64,000 nucleotides of DNA from RGIG6353 sp964558655. Its GTDB lineage: Bacteria; Bacillota; Clostridia; Oscillospirales; SIG627. The translations under genes and the position numbers were made by a program. The notes under the pieces are model-generated. The model made no database searches. It saw only the letters and a program-made list of their open reading frames with translations, and had not been told where the DNA came from. The first letter of the stretch is position 1; each line of letters begins with the position of its first letter. The stretch lies in the NCBI GenBank assembly GCA_964558655.1, contig CAZLEX010000003.1, positions 1-64,000 on the forward strand. Reading direction: 5' to 3'. Of the stretch, positions 1-7,501 are shown piece after piece.

Positions 1-119
1 TTTGTCTCGCAACTTAACTGTAACACAGGTTTTTCCTTTCGTCACTCTTTTTTTACCCGCTACTGTAACACATCTATTGTAAACCTACAGTTTTTTTTGC
101 GGTATTTTTTGTTTTTTGC
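1..119. repeat. AT-rich non-coding stretch with two ACTGTAACACA copies
   Basis: I see no gene here. The 11-mer ACTGTAACACA occurs at 17-27 and again at 62-72, a 45-base interval, with a weaker ATTGTAAACC at 76-85. The stretch lies upstream of the tRNA promoter and could be the control region or 3' end of a gene to the left of the window. No function can be assigned. Confidence 0.3.
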
Positions 120-148
120 TTGACAGGACGGGGATTTTATGGTATACT
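120..148 (+). promoter_or_regulatory. sigma-A promoter of tRNA-Ser
   Basis: TTGACA at 120-125 and TATACT at 143-148 are separated by exactly 17 bases, and the tRNA begins 20 bases downstream. This is a near-consensus vegetative promoter. Confidence 0.85.
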
Positions 149-168
149 GTTCAGGCAGTGATAAATGC

Positions 169-257
169 GGAGAAGTACCCAAGGGGTTAAGGGGGCAGTT
201 TGCTAAACTGTTAGGTCGTTTTTCGGCGCGCGAGTTCGATCCTCGCCTTCTCCGCCA
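169..257 (+). tRNA. tRNA-Ser, anticodon GCU
   Basis: The acceptor stem GGAGAAG (169-175) pairs with CTTCTCC (247-253), followed by discriminator G and an encoded CCA at 255-257. The anticodon loop carries GCT at 202-204, and the T-arm is GCGAG-TTCGATC-CTCGC. The long variable arm after the anticodon stem (GGTCG..CGGC region) marks a class II tRNA, as expected for serine. It reads AGC/AGU codons. It stands alone with its own promoter and terminator and has no integrase nearby. Confidence 0.95.
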
Positions 258-258
258 A

Positions 259-294
259 AACCGACAGGTTTAAAACCTGTCGGTTTTATTTTTT
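259..294 (+). terminator. Rho-independent terminator of tRNA-Ser
   Basis: ACCGACAGGTTT and AAACCTGTCGGT form a perfect inverted repeat, followed by TTTTATTTTTT. It starts directly after the CCA end. Confidence 0.9.
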
Positions 295-354
295 ACTAAA
301 TCTCTTTGGCATTGAAATAATGAGTGCCTTTTAGAGTACGGAAAGTCAGATAAT

Positions 355-387
355 AAAAAGAGACGGTAGTTTTACCGTCTCTTTATT
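355..387. terminator. bidirectional terminator hairpin
   Basis: AAAGAGACGGTA and TACCGTCTCTTT form a 12-bp stem with a four-base loop and are flanked by A-runs and T-runs on both sides. On the minus strand it lies just past the stop of the WYL regulator at 419, whose transcript it probably ends. Confidence 0.75.
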
Positions 388-418
388 TTTACAGCGGGTA
401 TCACTTTGCAAAAGGGCG

Positions 419-1408
419 TCAGAGTTTCCTCCTGAGTTTTAAAATGTGTTTGCGGTAAGAGTCCCGTGCGGTTTCGGGGGAAAGAATTTTCACATCTCCC
501 TCAAAGCCCGCAAGCCAGCCGAAAAAGAGGGGACTGAGTTCCACTTCGGTCGAAAAAGCATAGAGGTCGCCGTCACATTTTCTGAAAACGATTTCGGTGC
601 CGAAGCGGTCCATCATGCTGCCCACAAGCCTTTCGGGAACGGCAAGTTCAACCCTGACCAGCTCACCCGAGTACATTTCGAAAACGCTCTTTGAAAGGCG
701 GGAGGTGTCGAAGGAAGTGCGTAATCCCTTTTCCTCGTCGCTTGCCTCACAGTGAAGCGTGACACGATTCATTTTGTCAACGCGAAAATGTTTGATACAG
801 CGTGAGAAACGGTCGAAGGCCACAAGATAGTAGTTGTCACGGCTGAACACAAGCGAAATGGGATACGCCGTGTACGCTTCGCCGTTGTTGTGATAAACTT
901 TTTCTTTGTCGGCGTTGTATCCGAAATAAAAAAACCTTATTATGTACTCTTTGCTCATAGCCGAGTGAATTTTGTCGACATTCAGATAGATAATCTCGTT
1001 TTCGGTCTTTACGGTCCCGATGGTGAAAATTTCGCACTTTAGCTCTTTCGCTTCGTAACGGCTGCACAGCGAGGAAAGTTTTTCTATGAGTACAGCCGAC
1101 TTTTTCGGAGTGATAAATCGGGAGGCGATGGTCATGTCGACAAGCATTTTAAGTTCGGCAAGCTCAAAACGGCGGCTTGCGAGAAAATACAGCGTCTTTT
1201 TGTTTTCCTTGTGCTTTATGATGTCGGCACCGAATTTTTGAAGAATTTCAAAGTCGCGGTAAATCGCTTTGCGTTCGGCGTGTATTCCGTAAAGTGAAAG
1301 TCGGTTTATAATGTCGGCAACGGTGACACCGTGTTCTTCGTCGGTGTACTCGGAAAGGTACTCGTAAATTCTTAAAATTTTTTCATTTTGAAATGCGGAT
1401 TTCGGCAT
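419..1408 (-). CDS. WYL-domain transcriptional regulator
   Basis: This is a 329-residue cytoplasmic DNA-binding regulator of the HTH-WYL type. Residues 1-75 resemble the winged helix of the DeoR/HTH_11 group (AERKAIYRDFEIL), residues about 140-220 are the ligand-sensing WYL domain, and about 245-320 the WCX extension ending with LSPLFFGWLAGFEG. Length is normal for the family. The start is supported by AGAGGG seven bases upstream of ATG. It sits downstream of the CapA-like gene on the same strand, separated by a terminator hairpin. WYL domains are known to sense nucleotides or nucleic acid signals; the target of this one cannot be told from sequence. Confidence 0.85.
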   Translation of the reverse strand: MPKSAFQNEKILRIYEYLSEYTDEEHGVTVADIINRLSLYGIHAERKAIYRDFEILQKFGADIIKHKENKKTLYFLASRRFELAELKMLVDMTIASRFITPKKSAVLIEKLSSLCSRYEAKELKCEIFTIGTVKTENEIIYLNVDKIHSAMSKEYIIRFFYFGYNADKEKVYHNNGEAYTAYPISLVFSRDNYYLVAFDRFSRCIKHFRVDKMNRVTLHCEASDEEKGLRTSFDTSRLSKSVFEMYSGELVRVELAVPERLVGSMMDRFGTEIVFRKCDGDLYAFSTEVELSPLFFGWLAGFEGDVKILSPETARDSYRKHILKLRRKL

Positions 1409-1423
1409 ATTTCCCTCTTAGCG

Positions 1424-1450
1424 AAAAACGGTAAGCATAACTTACCGTTT
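1424..1450 (-). terminator. terminator after the CapA-like gene
   Basis: AAACGGTAAG (1426-1435) pairs with CTTACCGTTT (1441-1450) over ten base pairs, and the minus-strand transcript runs into a T-run. It lies between the stop of the CapA-like gene and the WYL regulator start. Confidence 0.75.
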
Positions 1451-1457
1451 CTCTTTT

Positions 1458-3026
1458 TTATTTGGTTATTTTTATGTAGCTGTAATTCTTAATCGGATCG
1501 GAAAAATAACGGGACTCGTATTCGAGAATGTCGATTATTTCGTCAGCCGACGCGTCCAAAACGGGAGTGGGGAGGAAAGGCTCTTTTTCACTCGTGTTTA
1601 CTATGGGAATAATTCTGACGCCGGAACTCTTGACAACACCGTTTTCGCGGGTGAAAGTTTGGCGGAAGAGGAAAGAGTATTGTGTGTTCTTGTGACCGCT
1701 CTCAACGGTGGAATCGGTGAGAGTGCCGAGCGAACAGACAATGTATTTGCCTTTGTATTCCTTGATACCCTGAATTACCTTTGAACCGGTTCCGACGACA
1801 AGGTCGGCACCCGCGTCGATTGCCGCCTCTCCTATCTGACGGTTGAATGCGTCGAAATGAGGCTCATAAACGCTGGTTTCCGTTCCTTTGTAAGACGCTG
1901 AGATTGAATCCGATGTACGAAGTCTCGTGTCATAGTTGAGCATGACGACAACAAGGTCGGCACCCTTCTCTTTTTCGGACTCAACGGCGGCCGAAATCAC
2001 CGTTTTGTTCTTTTCGTTCTGTGCGGTCGTCACGGGGAGTCCCGACAGGTCGAAGGAGATGTAAACGATGTGACCGAAGGAAGAATCTATCGCACAGGAC
2101 GCTCCGTTTGCCGAATAGGAAATTCCGTTTTCGGAAAGTGCCTGTATTGTGTCGCTGTAGCCGGCACTGCCGTAATTGCTTTCAACCTGCGAGGTGAGAG
2201 ACACGCCTGTTATACCGGTAAGCAGTTTTGCGTATGAGGGCTGTCCCTTAACCGGATCGAGTACACCCGATGCCGATGTGAGCGTATTTGTGAGGGGAGA
2301 GGTCAGCGTCGCAAGAGACAGGTCGGAGGACTTGAAAAGGGAAGATACTTTATACAGCGGGAAGGAGTAATCGGTGCTGTCAAGGTAACTCTTGAAAGTG
2401 TTTACCGAACTGAGCTTGTCGCCCAAAAGCATTTCGCCTCCCACAGTTACGGTGTAGTAATTGCCGCCATGCGAAGCTTTTACCGCCTCGTCGTAAACGG
2501 AAAGGAGAGTGAGAGTGACCTCTCCGCTTGCCGATGTGTCAAGGAAGGGAAGGAGGTCGGAAGAGGATTTTTCGTAGATGCCGTCAAGACGGGTGAGAAG
2601 TGCCGATACGGACTTTGAAAAAGCGTCATCGCTTGTAAATCCGTTGCTTGCCGACAGAGCGAGGGCAAGCTCCGAATAAAATTCCGCCTCATCGGTTTTT
2701 CCCGCAGACTTGAGCCAATCGGCAGTCTTGCCGGCATTTTCTTCAATATAATTTGCATCGACGCCGTCTTTTACCTGCGTTCCGTATGCGACGCTTTTAA
2801 AATATTTTTCAACCGTTTCGGCAAAGTCGCGAACGCCCGCTTCGCTAAGCTCCACTCCGTCTTTTTTTGTCGTAGAGGGAGGAAGAGATATATCATGATT
2901 CTTGTCGGAGTCGTGCGAGATAACATTGGTTTGGGGTGCGTCGGAGTTGATAACATTGACAAAAAGCGTTACCGACGCCGCTATTGCCACCATGCAAAGT
3001 GCAAGACATATTAATTTATTTTTCAT
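1458..3026 (-). CDS. secreted/anchored CapA-fold protein lacking catalytic residues
   Basis: The 522-residue protein has an N-terminal signal or anchor helix (residues 4-25), a Ser/Thr-rich and helical region to about 185, and a CapA-type (PGA_cap, calcineurin-like) domain at about 188-445. The fold is recognisable: SPLT at 243-246, ADLVVVML at 356-363, DAGADLVVG at 404-412, QGIKEYKGKYIVCSLG at 419-434. The expected metal and catalytic motifs are replaced: the GDxML motif reads GGEML (196-200), the ANNH motif reads TSQVESN (278-284), the HWG motif reads NYD (364-366), the GHHPH motif reads GTGSK (412-416), and SLGNF reads SLGTL. I infer a non-catalytic, probably carbohydrate-binding or scaffolding surface protein. 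The start has GAGGAG eight bases upstream. A TGATAGAAT extended -10 lies at about 3058-3066 on the minus strand. Confidence 0.75.
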   Translation of the reverse strand: MKNKLICLALCMVAIAASVTLFVNVINSDAPQTNVISHDSDKNHDISLPPSTTKKDGVELSEAGVRDFAETVEKYFKSVAYGTQVKDGVDANYIEENAGKTADWLKSAGKTDEAEFYSELALALSASNGFTSDDAFSKSVSALLTRLDGIYEKSSSDLLPFLDTSASGEVTLTLLSVYDEAVKASHGGNYYTVTVGGEMLLGDKLSSVNTFKSYLDSTDYSFPLYKVSSLFKSSDLSLATLTSPLTNTLTSASGVLDPVKGQPSYAKLLTGITGVSLTSQVESNYGSAGYSDTIQALSENGISYSANGASCAIDSSFGHIVYISFDLSGLPVTTAQNEKNKTVISAAVESEKEKGADLVVVMLNYDTRLRTSDSISASYKGTETSVYEPHFDAFNRQIGEAAIDAGADLVVGTGSKVIQGIKEYKGKYIVCSLGTLTDSTVESGHKNTQYSFLFRQTFTRENGVVKSSGVRIIPIVNTSEKEPFLPTPVLDASADEIIDILEYESRYFSDPIKNYSYIKITK

Positions 3027-3112
3027 AAGAGTCTCCTCTCGTACATCTTTTTTTTATATTCTATCATACTTTTGAGAAAAAGAAAAGTCTTTTTTTCTAT
3101 TTTTACAAATTA

Positions 3113-3143
3113 AGAAAAAAGCGGCACGGTTTTCCGTGCCGCT
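3113..3143 (-). terminator. terminator after the cysteine-rich protein gene
   Basis: GCGGCACGG and CCGTGCCGC form a nine-pair GC-rich stem, followed on the minus strand by CTTTTTTCTT. It is 20 bases past the stop of the gene at 3162-3962. Confidence 0.85.
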
Positions 3144-3161
3144 CGGCATAAAAGGGTAATG

Positions 3162-3962
3162 TTATTTGTTTTCGGCACAGACTGTCGGGTAAAATTCCGA
3201 TACGGGAAAAGGCGTCGAACAAAACAGAGAGCAGGGGTCGGAAACCGAGACGGGTGTTTTGTCGCTGTCGGGAATACAGAAGTCACAGCCGGGTACAATG
3301 AGCTGTGCGGGGCGTTCGATTCTGATAAGTGCGAAAACGCCTATGGAAACATAAAGGGAGACGCATTGGTTGGCACCGTTGTCAAGTCCCGTCTCGAAAA
3401 GAGCGCATATGCGGTCGGGAATGGCGTTGTATTCGGACGGGAAAGGCGTGGGACAGGTGTTTTCGGTGAGGCATATTCCCAGAGAGACGGGAGACGCCAC
3501 CTCCAGCACGACGCGGGGACTGTTTGTCCCGGCAGTCACACCCGACAGACAGGACTGCGGACATACATCGTCGGTGACATCGGAGCGGAAAATACTCACA
3601 TTTCCCTCACCGCCGTAAAGTACCGTGCATTTTTCGCTTATGGCAAGCCCCTCAAAATCCTGAGGCGTGCACCGACAGCAACAGGACATGCACACATAGA
3701 AATAGTAACGGACTTTGATTTGAAAATATCCGCTGTTAAAAGGTAACTCTTCGGTGGTGATTTGCGCCCAGATGAGTTTTATGTCTTTTACTTTCAGGGA
3801 CGAACATTCTTTAAGAGCGTCGGCTGTGCCCGGCGGAAGTATTACTCTCAGACTTTCCAAACAGTCTTGAGTACGGCTTGAATCATATATTCGATTGGTA
3901 TCGATACAGAAAATATCGTCACCGCTGTTTTTGTTTGCTTCACAGGAGCATTTTTGAATCAT
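3162..3962 (-). CDS. conserved cysteine-rich clostridial protein, function unknown
   Basis: The 266-residue protein has no signal peptide or membrane helix and contains 22 cysteines, including CSC near the start and CMSCCCRC at about 91-98. Segments such as FCIDTNRIYDSS, ELPFNSGYF, FEGLAISEK, EGNVSIFRSD and IRIERPAQ match my memory of a hypothetical-protein family widespread in sporulating Clostridia; I do not know a demonstrated function. The C-terminus has CDFCIPD and CSLFC pairs, which suggests disulfide cross-linking or metal binding, for example in a spore layer (inference only). TTAGGAGGAATAACA precedes ATG, an excellent ribosome binding site. The gene is monocistronic, with its own terminator. 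Confidence 0.7.
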   Translation of the reverse strand: MIQKCSCEANKNSGDDIFCIDTNRIYDSSRTQDCLESLRVILPPGTADALKECSSLKVKDIKLIWAQITTEELPFNSGYFQIKVRYYFYVCMSCCCRCTPQDFEGLAISEKCTVLYGGEGNVSIFRSDVTDDVCPQSCLSGVTAGTNSPRVVLEVASPVSLGICLTENTCPTPFPSEYNAIPDRICALFETGLDNGANQCVSLYVSIGVFALIRIERPAQLIVPGCDFCIPDSDKTPVSVSDPCSLFCSTPFPVSEFYPTVCAENK

Positions 3963-4051
3963 TGTTATTCCTCCTAAATAATATTTGGCTCATTGTAAGA
4001 ATATGCAAAAAAGCGATTTTTGTGTGCAAAGATATTGTCGCTGAGGAAAGG

Positions 4052-4090
4052 TGAAAAAAATCCCTCCCGCTTTTTTTCGGGAGGGAAAAA
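4052..4090 (-). terminator. terminator of the GntR/ABC operon
   Basis: TCCCTCCCG (4059-4067) pairs with CGGGAGGGA (4076-4084), and the minus-strand transcript continues into GATTTTTTTC. It directly follows the stop codon of the permease gene. Confidence 0.85.
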
Positions 4091-4091
4091 A

Positions 4092-5735
4092 TCAGTCTAC
4101 ATAAATATCTGTCGGACCGTCGCCGGAACCTATAACGGTTTGCGGTTTTTCGTCATCTTCGGGCTTTACATAGTCGGGCTCTACATAGTACAGCTCGCCG
4201 TCCTTGTCATAAAGGTAATAGTCACGGTTTATCTCGGAGGCAAAGACTTCCTCCAAAAGCGAGATGTACTGCATAGCACCGAAATTCTCAAGAGATGTGT
4301 AGCTGTGCAAATAGACATACCATTCGCAAGGATCGCCCTTGCAGTTGAAGGAAAGATTAATCGACAGAGACTGTTTGCTTTCGGGCATGTAGTAGTCCCT
4401 GCTCGCCTGTTTTTCCATATACTCGTACAAAAGGCGTATAAGTTCACGCTTGCCTTCGGTGTCGATTTTGTGAGTGTCGTCCGAAAAGATGTAAATTTCT
4501 TCGCTGTAAGCACCCTCTTCGGTTTCGGTGTAAGTGTAAATACGCAGGTCGAGCGTGGTGATTTTGTCATAATCGGGAACGGGTTCTTTAAAGATGCCGA
4601 AAATGTCGGCGGTAAAAACTACGGTTATTACGGCGAAAATTCCCGCAAAGCAGAGCATATGGATGAAATTCTTCAGGATTTTCGATATGGAGCGGTCGAA
4701 AATCATGTTGAGAGCGATAAAGGAAACGATAATTCCGATAACGGCACCTATAACGAACCACACCGGGTTGTCAATTATACCGTAAAAAATCCATGCTGAA
4801 AGGAGAGTGAACAGAAATGCCCACGCATACTGAAGAGGGTAGCGGAGTTTTTTAAACACCAGCGAGAAGCGTGCCTGTTCGCTCCGACGGTACTTAAGAA
4901 GGGCGAAAGCAACCGCACATGCTGCTGCCGTCCAGCCGATAAAGTAAAGACAGCTTAAGGGGGTTATTTCGAAGTAGCCTGACAGGGCATAGCGAAAAAC
5001 GGGGGAGAGGTAGGCAAAATAGGGCAGTTTGTGACAGATTATTTCGTATAGCGGTGTGTGAAAAGCGTTTCCGGATACGAGCGATGTGAAAAATATCAAA
5101 GCGGCAGGATAAAAAAGCATGGTTGAAAATGTCACGAGAATTGACATGACCGAACCGGACAGGACTGAGGCAAGGAATGCCGTTGCCATAAGCGAAATGT
5201 AGAAAAGCAGTATAAAGATAAGCACGGTCGTTTGAGACTGTAAAATTTCCGAAAAAGAGGTCTGCTTCACCGTCGTGCTTGTCCATGCGATGATAAGGGA
5301 AATATACCACGAGGGGACAATGGAGACGAAAAAGTAAACAAACGACGAAATCATGTTTGAGAGCAAATGTTCGCATCGGGTGAGAGGCTGGCTCTCCCAG
5401 AAGTCTATGGAATTTCTCTCACGGGAGTAAGAGGTGAGAGATGAGGCGGTGAATACCGCCGCCGCTACCGAAACAAGCACGGCGAAAATCGCCTGATATC
5501 CGTGAAGAGAGGTTACTTTTTTCCAAATGTATTCGCTGTAAGTGAGGTACTGACTGTAACGGTCGGCGTCCACACTTTCGGAAATATAGAGATTTTCCGC
5601 CATCGACACGGGTACCAAAGTGACGAGGAACATAACGATAAAACAGGCGACGAAAGTCAAAACGAGTGCCGAACGGCTGATTTTAAAATTGTTTTTTATG
5701 TTTGTGAAAACTCTTTTCATGCTGAAATTATTCAT
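4092..5735 (-). CDS. ABC transporter permease with a DGPT-type C-terminal tail
   Basis: The 547-residue integral membrane protein has a first membrane helix at about 20-45, a cytoplasmic patch with SYSRERNSIDFWESQPLTR, then further helices up to about residue 385. That layout is typical of ABC-2-like permeases paired with YtrB-like ATPases. The C-terminal 150 residues are soluble and acidic. The last residues, VIGSGDGPTDIYVD, resemble the IGGADGPT signature of sodium-translocating decarboxylase beta subunits, out of context here. It is the last gene of a GntR-ATPase-small peptide-permease operon, three bases after the 40-residue peptide gene, with GGAGGAAAGGAT as ribosome binding site. The substrate is unknown; cell-envelope stress or antimicrobial peptide response is typical for YtrA-controlled systems. 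Confidence 0.8.
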   Translation of the reverse strand: MNNFSMKRVFTNIKNNFKISRSALVLTFVACFIVMFLVTLVPVSMAENLYISESVDADRYSQYLTYSEYIWKKVTSLHGYQAIFAVLVSVAAAVFTASSLTSYSRERNSIDFWESQPLTRCEHLLSNMISSFVYFFVSIVPSWYISLIIAWTSTTVKQTSFSEILQSQTTVLIFILLFYISLMATAFLASVLSGSVMSILVTFSTMLFYPAALIFFTSLVSGNAFHTPLYEIICHKLPYFAYLSPVFRYALSGYFEITPLSCLYFIGWTAAACAVAFALLKYRRSEQARFSLVFKKLRYPLQYAWAFLFTLLSAWIFYGIIDNPVWFVIGAVIGIIVSFIALNMIFDRSISKILKNFIHMLCFAGIFAVITVVFTADIFGIFKEPVPDYDKITTLDLRIYTYTETEEGAYSEEIYIFSDDTHKIDTEGKRELIRLLYEYMEKQASRDYYMPESKQSLSINLSFNCKGDPCEWYVYLHSYTSLENFGAMQYISLLEEVFASEINRDYYLYDKDGELYYVEPDYVKPEDDEKPQTVIGSGDGPTDIYVD

Positions 5736-5738
5736 GGT

Positions 5739-5861
5739 TTAATCCTTTCCTCCGAACTGTCTGCCGATTTTTAAGAGTATGGCGGCGAAAAACGCGACCA
5801 ATGTTACGGCGAGTGCAAAACGGCTGATTTTGAAATTGCTTTTTGTGCCGTGAGTATTCAT
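5739..5861 (-). CDS. 40-residue single-pass membrane peptide, partial duplicate of operon junction
   Basis: ATG at 5861 opens a 40-codon frame ending TAA at 5739. Residues 15-32 form a hydrophobic helix. Its N-terminal part (SNFKISRFALAVTLVAFF) copies the permease N-terminus (NNFKISRSALVLTFVACF), and its last residues QFGGKD copy the SFGGKD end of the upstream ATPase, including the shared DNA TTCGGAGGAAAGGATT that also serves as ribosome binding site for the next gene. It therefore looks like a remnant of a tandem duplication of the ATPase-permease junction, kept in frame and translationally coupled on both sides. Whether it has a function is open. Confidence 0.6.
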   Translation of the reverse strand: MNTHGTKSNFKISRFALAVTLVAFFAAILLKIGRQFGGKD

Positions 5862-5864
5862 AAT

Positions 5865-6764
5865 TCAATCCTTTCCTCCGAAAGATTTGTCCACTTCCAG
5901 AGAGAAAACCTCTTCAAGCGTTAAGGGGACGCTTTCCAGATATAAAATGCGGTTGCCCTCAAATGTTTGCGTAAGAATTTTTTCCGCTTCTTCGCGGGAT
6001 TTGTCCGAAACGAAACTCAAAAGTTTTCCGCTCTTTTTGGCGTCGGAGAAGAAGGGGGAGATAAGCTCCGCTTCAAAATCGTTTTCAAAAGCCGCCTGAT
6101 ACTTGAGCCTTTCGGTTACGGCGGCGTCAATGCTTCGGTTAAAGACGAGACGCCCTCGGTCGATAAGTGCGACGGAATCGCAAATGCTCTCTATTTCGGC
6201 AAGATTGTGAGAGGAAAAGATAACGGTCGCATTCGTCTCGGCAACGGTTTCGGCAATAATACGCCTTGCCGTCTCTCTTGCAATCGGATCGAGTCCGTCG
6301 AAAGTTTCGTCGAAAAACAGGTAACGGGTAGAGCAGGACAGTGCCAAAATCACCTCTCCCTGCCGCCGCATACCCTTTGAGAAAGTCGAAGTTTTTCGCA
6401 TGGGATCAAGGTGCAGTGTGTCACAGAGGGAGAGGAAACGGCTTTTGGAAAAATTCTCACGCATGGAGGATATCATATTCGCCATATCGTTCAGGGTAAA
6501 GCTCTGAGGAAAATATCCCTCGTCGGATACGAAAGAAATATGCTTTTTGACAGAGATGTTCTCGAAAATTTCCTGTCCGTCGATATAAACGCTTCCGCTG
6601 TCCTGCCTCATTATTCCCGACAGTATGCGTAAAAGAGTTGATTTTCCGGCACCGTTCGTTCCCACAAGTCCCAAGACCTGACCTTTTTCAACCGTGAAAG
6701 AGACACGGTCAAGAGACAAAACGCCGTTGTCGTATTTTTTTGATACATTTTCTACTGAAATCAC
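5865..6764 (-). CDS. ABC transporter ATP-binding protein (YtrB-like)
   Basis: The 299-residue ATPase has Walker A GTNGAGKST at about 35-43, a divergent signature FSKGMRRQ in place of LSGGQ (common in this subfamily), Walker B with D-loop YLFFDETFDGLDP, and the switch histidine in FSSHNL. About 80 C-terminal residues follow the nucleotide-binding domain. The start is GTG, overlapping the TGA stop of the GntR gene (GTGA), with AAGGAG ten bases upstream. It energises the permease encoded two genes downstream. Confidence 0.9.
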   Translation of the reverse strand: MISVENVSKKYDNGVLSLDRVSFTVEKGQVLGLVGTNGAGKSTLLRILSGIMRQDSGSVYIDGQEIFENISVKKHISFVSDEGYFPQSFTLNDMANMISSMRENFSKSRFLSLCDTLHLDPMRKTSTFSKGMRRQGEVILALSCSTRYLFFDETFDGLDPIARETARRIIAETVAETNATVIFSSHNLAEIESICDSVALIDRGRLVFNRSIDAAVTERLKYQAAFENDFEAELISPFFSDAKKSGKLLSFVSDKSREEAEKILTQTFEGNRILYLESVPLTLEEVFSLEVDKSFGGKD

Positions 6765-7126
6765 TTGTTATACTCCTTTTCGATTATTTCTTCGAGACGG
6801 TGTCGTTCCACTCCCGCCTCACGCACGAGGTTTAACGCTCTGATAAATTCCTCGATTCTTTTCAACTGTTCGGCAATCAGAGGTCCCTCGTTTTTTTCGG
6901 CAACGAAGCACCCTTTTCCCGCAACGGTATAGATAAAGCCTTCGCTTTCCAGCACCGACATCGAACGCTGAATGGTGTTCGGATTTACGCCGAGTTCTCC
7001 CGCAAGAGCTCTTACCGACGGAAGTTTGTCTCCCGGCTGAAGAATACCGGTGAGTATTTGCTTTTTAAAAGCGTCACAGAGCTGTTCCCATATGGGAGAG
7101 GCACTTTTAAAGTTGAGTATTATCAT
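6761..7126 (-). CDS. GntR-family regulator, YtrA subfamily
   Basis: This is a short 121-residue GntR protein. The winged helix spans residues 10-75 (LPSVRALAGELGVNPNTIQR is the recognition region), and the C-terminal part is only about 45 residues, as in YtrA-type repressors of ABC transporters. AAAGGAG lies five bases before ATG. It is the first gene of the operon and is preceded by a consensus promoter with a palindromic site overlapping the transcription start, so autorepression is likely (inference from family and site position). Confidence 0.9.
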   Translation of the reverse strand: MIILNFKSASPIWEQLCDAFKKQILTGILQPGDKLPSVRALAGELGVNPNTIQRSMSVLESEGFIYTVAGKGCFVAEKNEGPLIAEQLKRIEEFIRALNLVREAGVERHRLEEIIEKEYNK

Positions 7127-7142
7127 TATTACTCCTTTTTAG

Positions 7143-7163
7143 TGTATTAACCGTATTAGTACA
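7143..7163 (-). promoter_or_regulatory. candidate YtrA-type operator
   Basis: On the minus strand the sequence TGTACTAA-TACGG-TTAATACA is a near-perfect palindrome (7 of 8 positions per arm). It sits just downstream of the -10 box of the GntR/ABC operon, where a bound repressor would block initiation. Confidence 0.65.
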
Positions 7164-7168
7164 GTTAC

Positions 7169-7197
7169 ATAATATCACGCACTTTCCGTTTTGTCAA
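7169..7197 (-). promoter_or_regulatory. sigma-A promoter of the GntR/ABC operon
   Basis: On the minus strand TTGACA (7197-7192) and TATTAT (7174-7169) are separated by 17 bases. The GntR start codon lies 43 bases past the -10 box. Confidence 0.85.
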
Positions 7198-7243
7198 TAT
7201 GTTTTTTAAAAAAATATAAAAAAGTTTCGTCATACCCGCGTCA

Positions 7244-7273
7244 TTGTATGTCATGCTTAGGGTGTGATAGAAT
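7244..7273 (+). promoter_or_regulatory. possible promoter of the phage-like cassette
   Basis: TTGTAT at 7244-7249 and an extended -10 TGATAGAAT at 7265-7273 lie 18 bases apart, about 67 bases before the first start codon. A GTGCGG/CCGCAC hairpin lies in the presumed leader at 7293-7313. The same TGATAGAAT element precedes the CapA-like gene. The assignment is tentative. Confidence 0.4.
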
Positions 7274-7339
7274 TCGGGTGTCAGAAATCATGGTGCGGGA
7301 AACGGCACCGCACAGTGAGTAAAATGGGAGGTGATATAC

Positions 7340-7501
7340 ATGATTTTTGATATATGTGTTTTGCTCATCGGCGTATCGGCACTTGCGGCGGTGACATATT
7401 TTTCCTACGCTGTCGGCAAAAAAAGCGTCGGTAGCGACAGCGAAGAAAAATGGAAAGAAATAATCGATTACAGCCCGTCGGGGCGGGAGGATAAAAAATG
7501 A
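7340..7501 (+). CDS. 53-residue single-pass membrane protein heading the phage-like cassette
   Basis: ATG at 7340 is preceded by GGGAGGTG eight bases upstream. The peptide has one hydrophobic helix at residues 2-24 and a charged cytoplasmic tail ending SGREDKK. Its stop overlaps the portal start (ATGA), so the two are translationally coupled. A holin-like or spanin-like role is conceivable because the cassette also carries an endolysin, but the sequence gives no proof. It is not recognisable as a known family. Confidence 0.7.
   Translation: MIFDICVLLIGVSALAAVTYFSYAVGKKSVGSDSEEKWKEIIDYSPSGREDKK

Noticed and set aside
169..257. tRNA-Ser as attachment site of the phage-like cassette
   Set aside because: The tRNA is 7 kb away, with unrelated operons in between, and no repeat of its 3' end was seen at the cassette borders.
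7228..7258. Sigma-E-like promoter (GTCATA, then CATGCTTA) before the phage-like cassette
   Set aside because: The -10 matches the consensus too poorly; the extended -10 vegetative candidate nearby is better.
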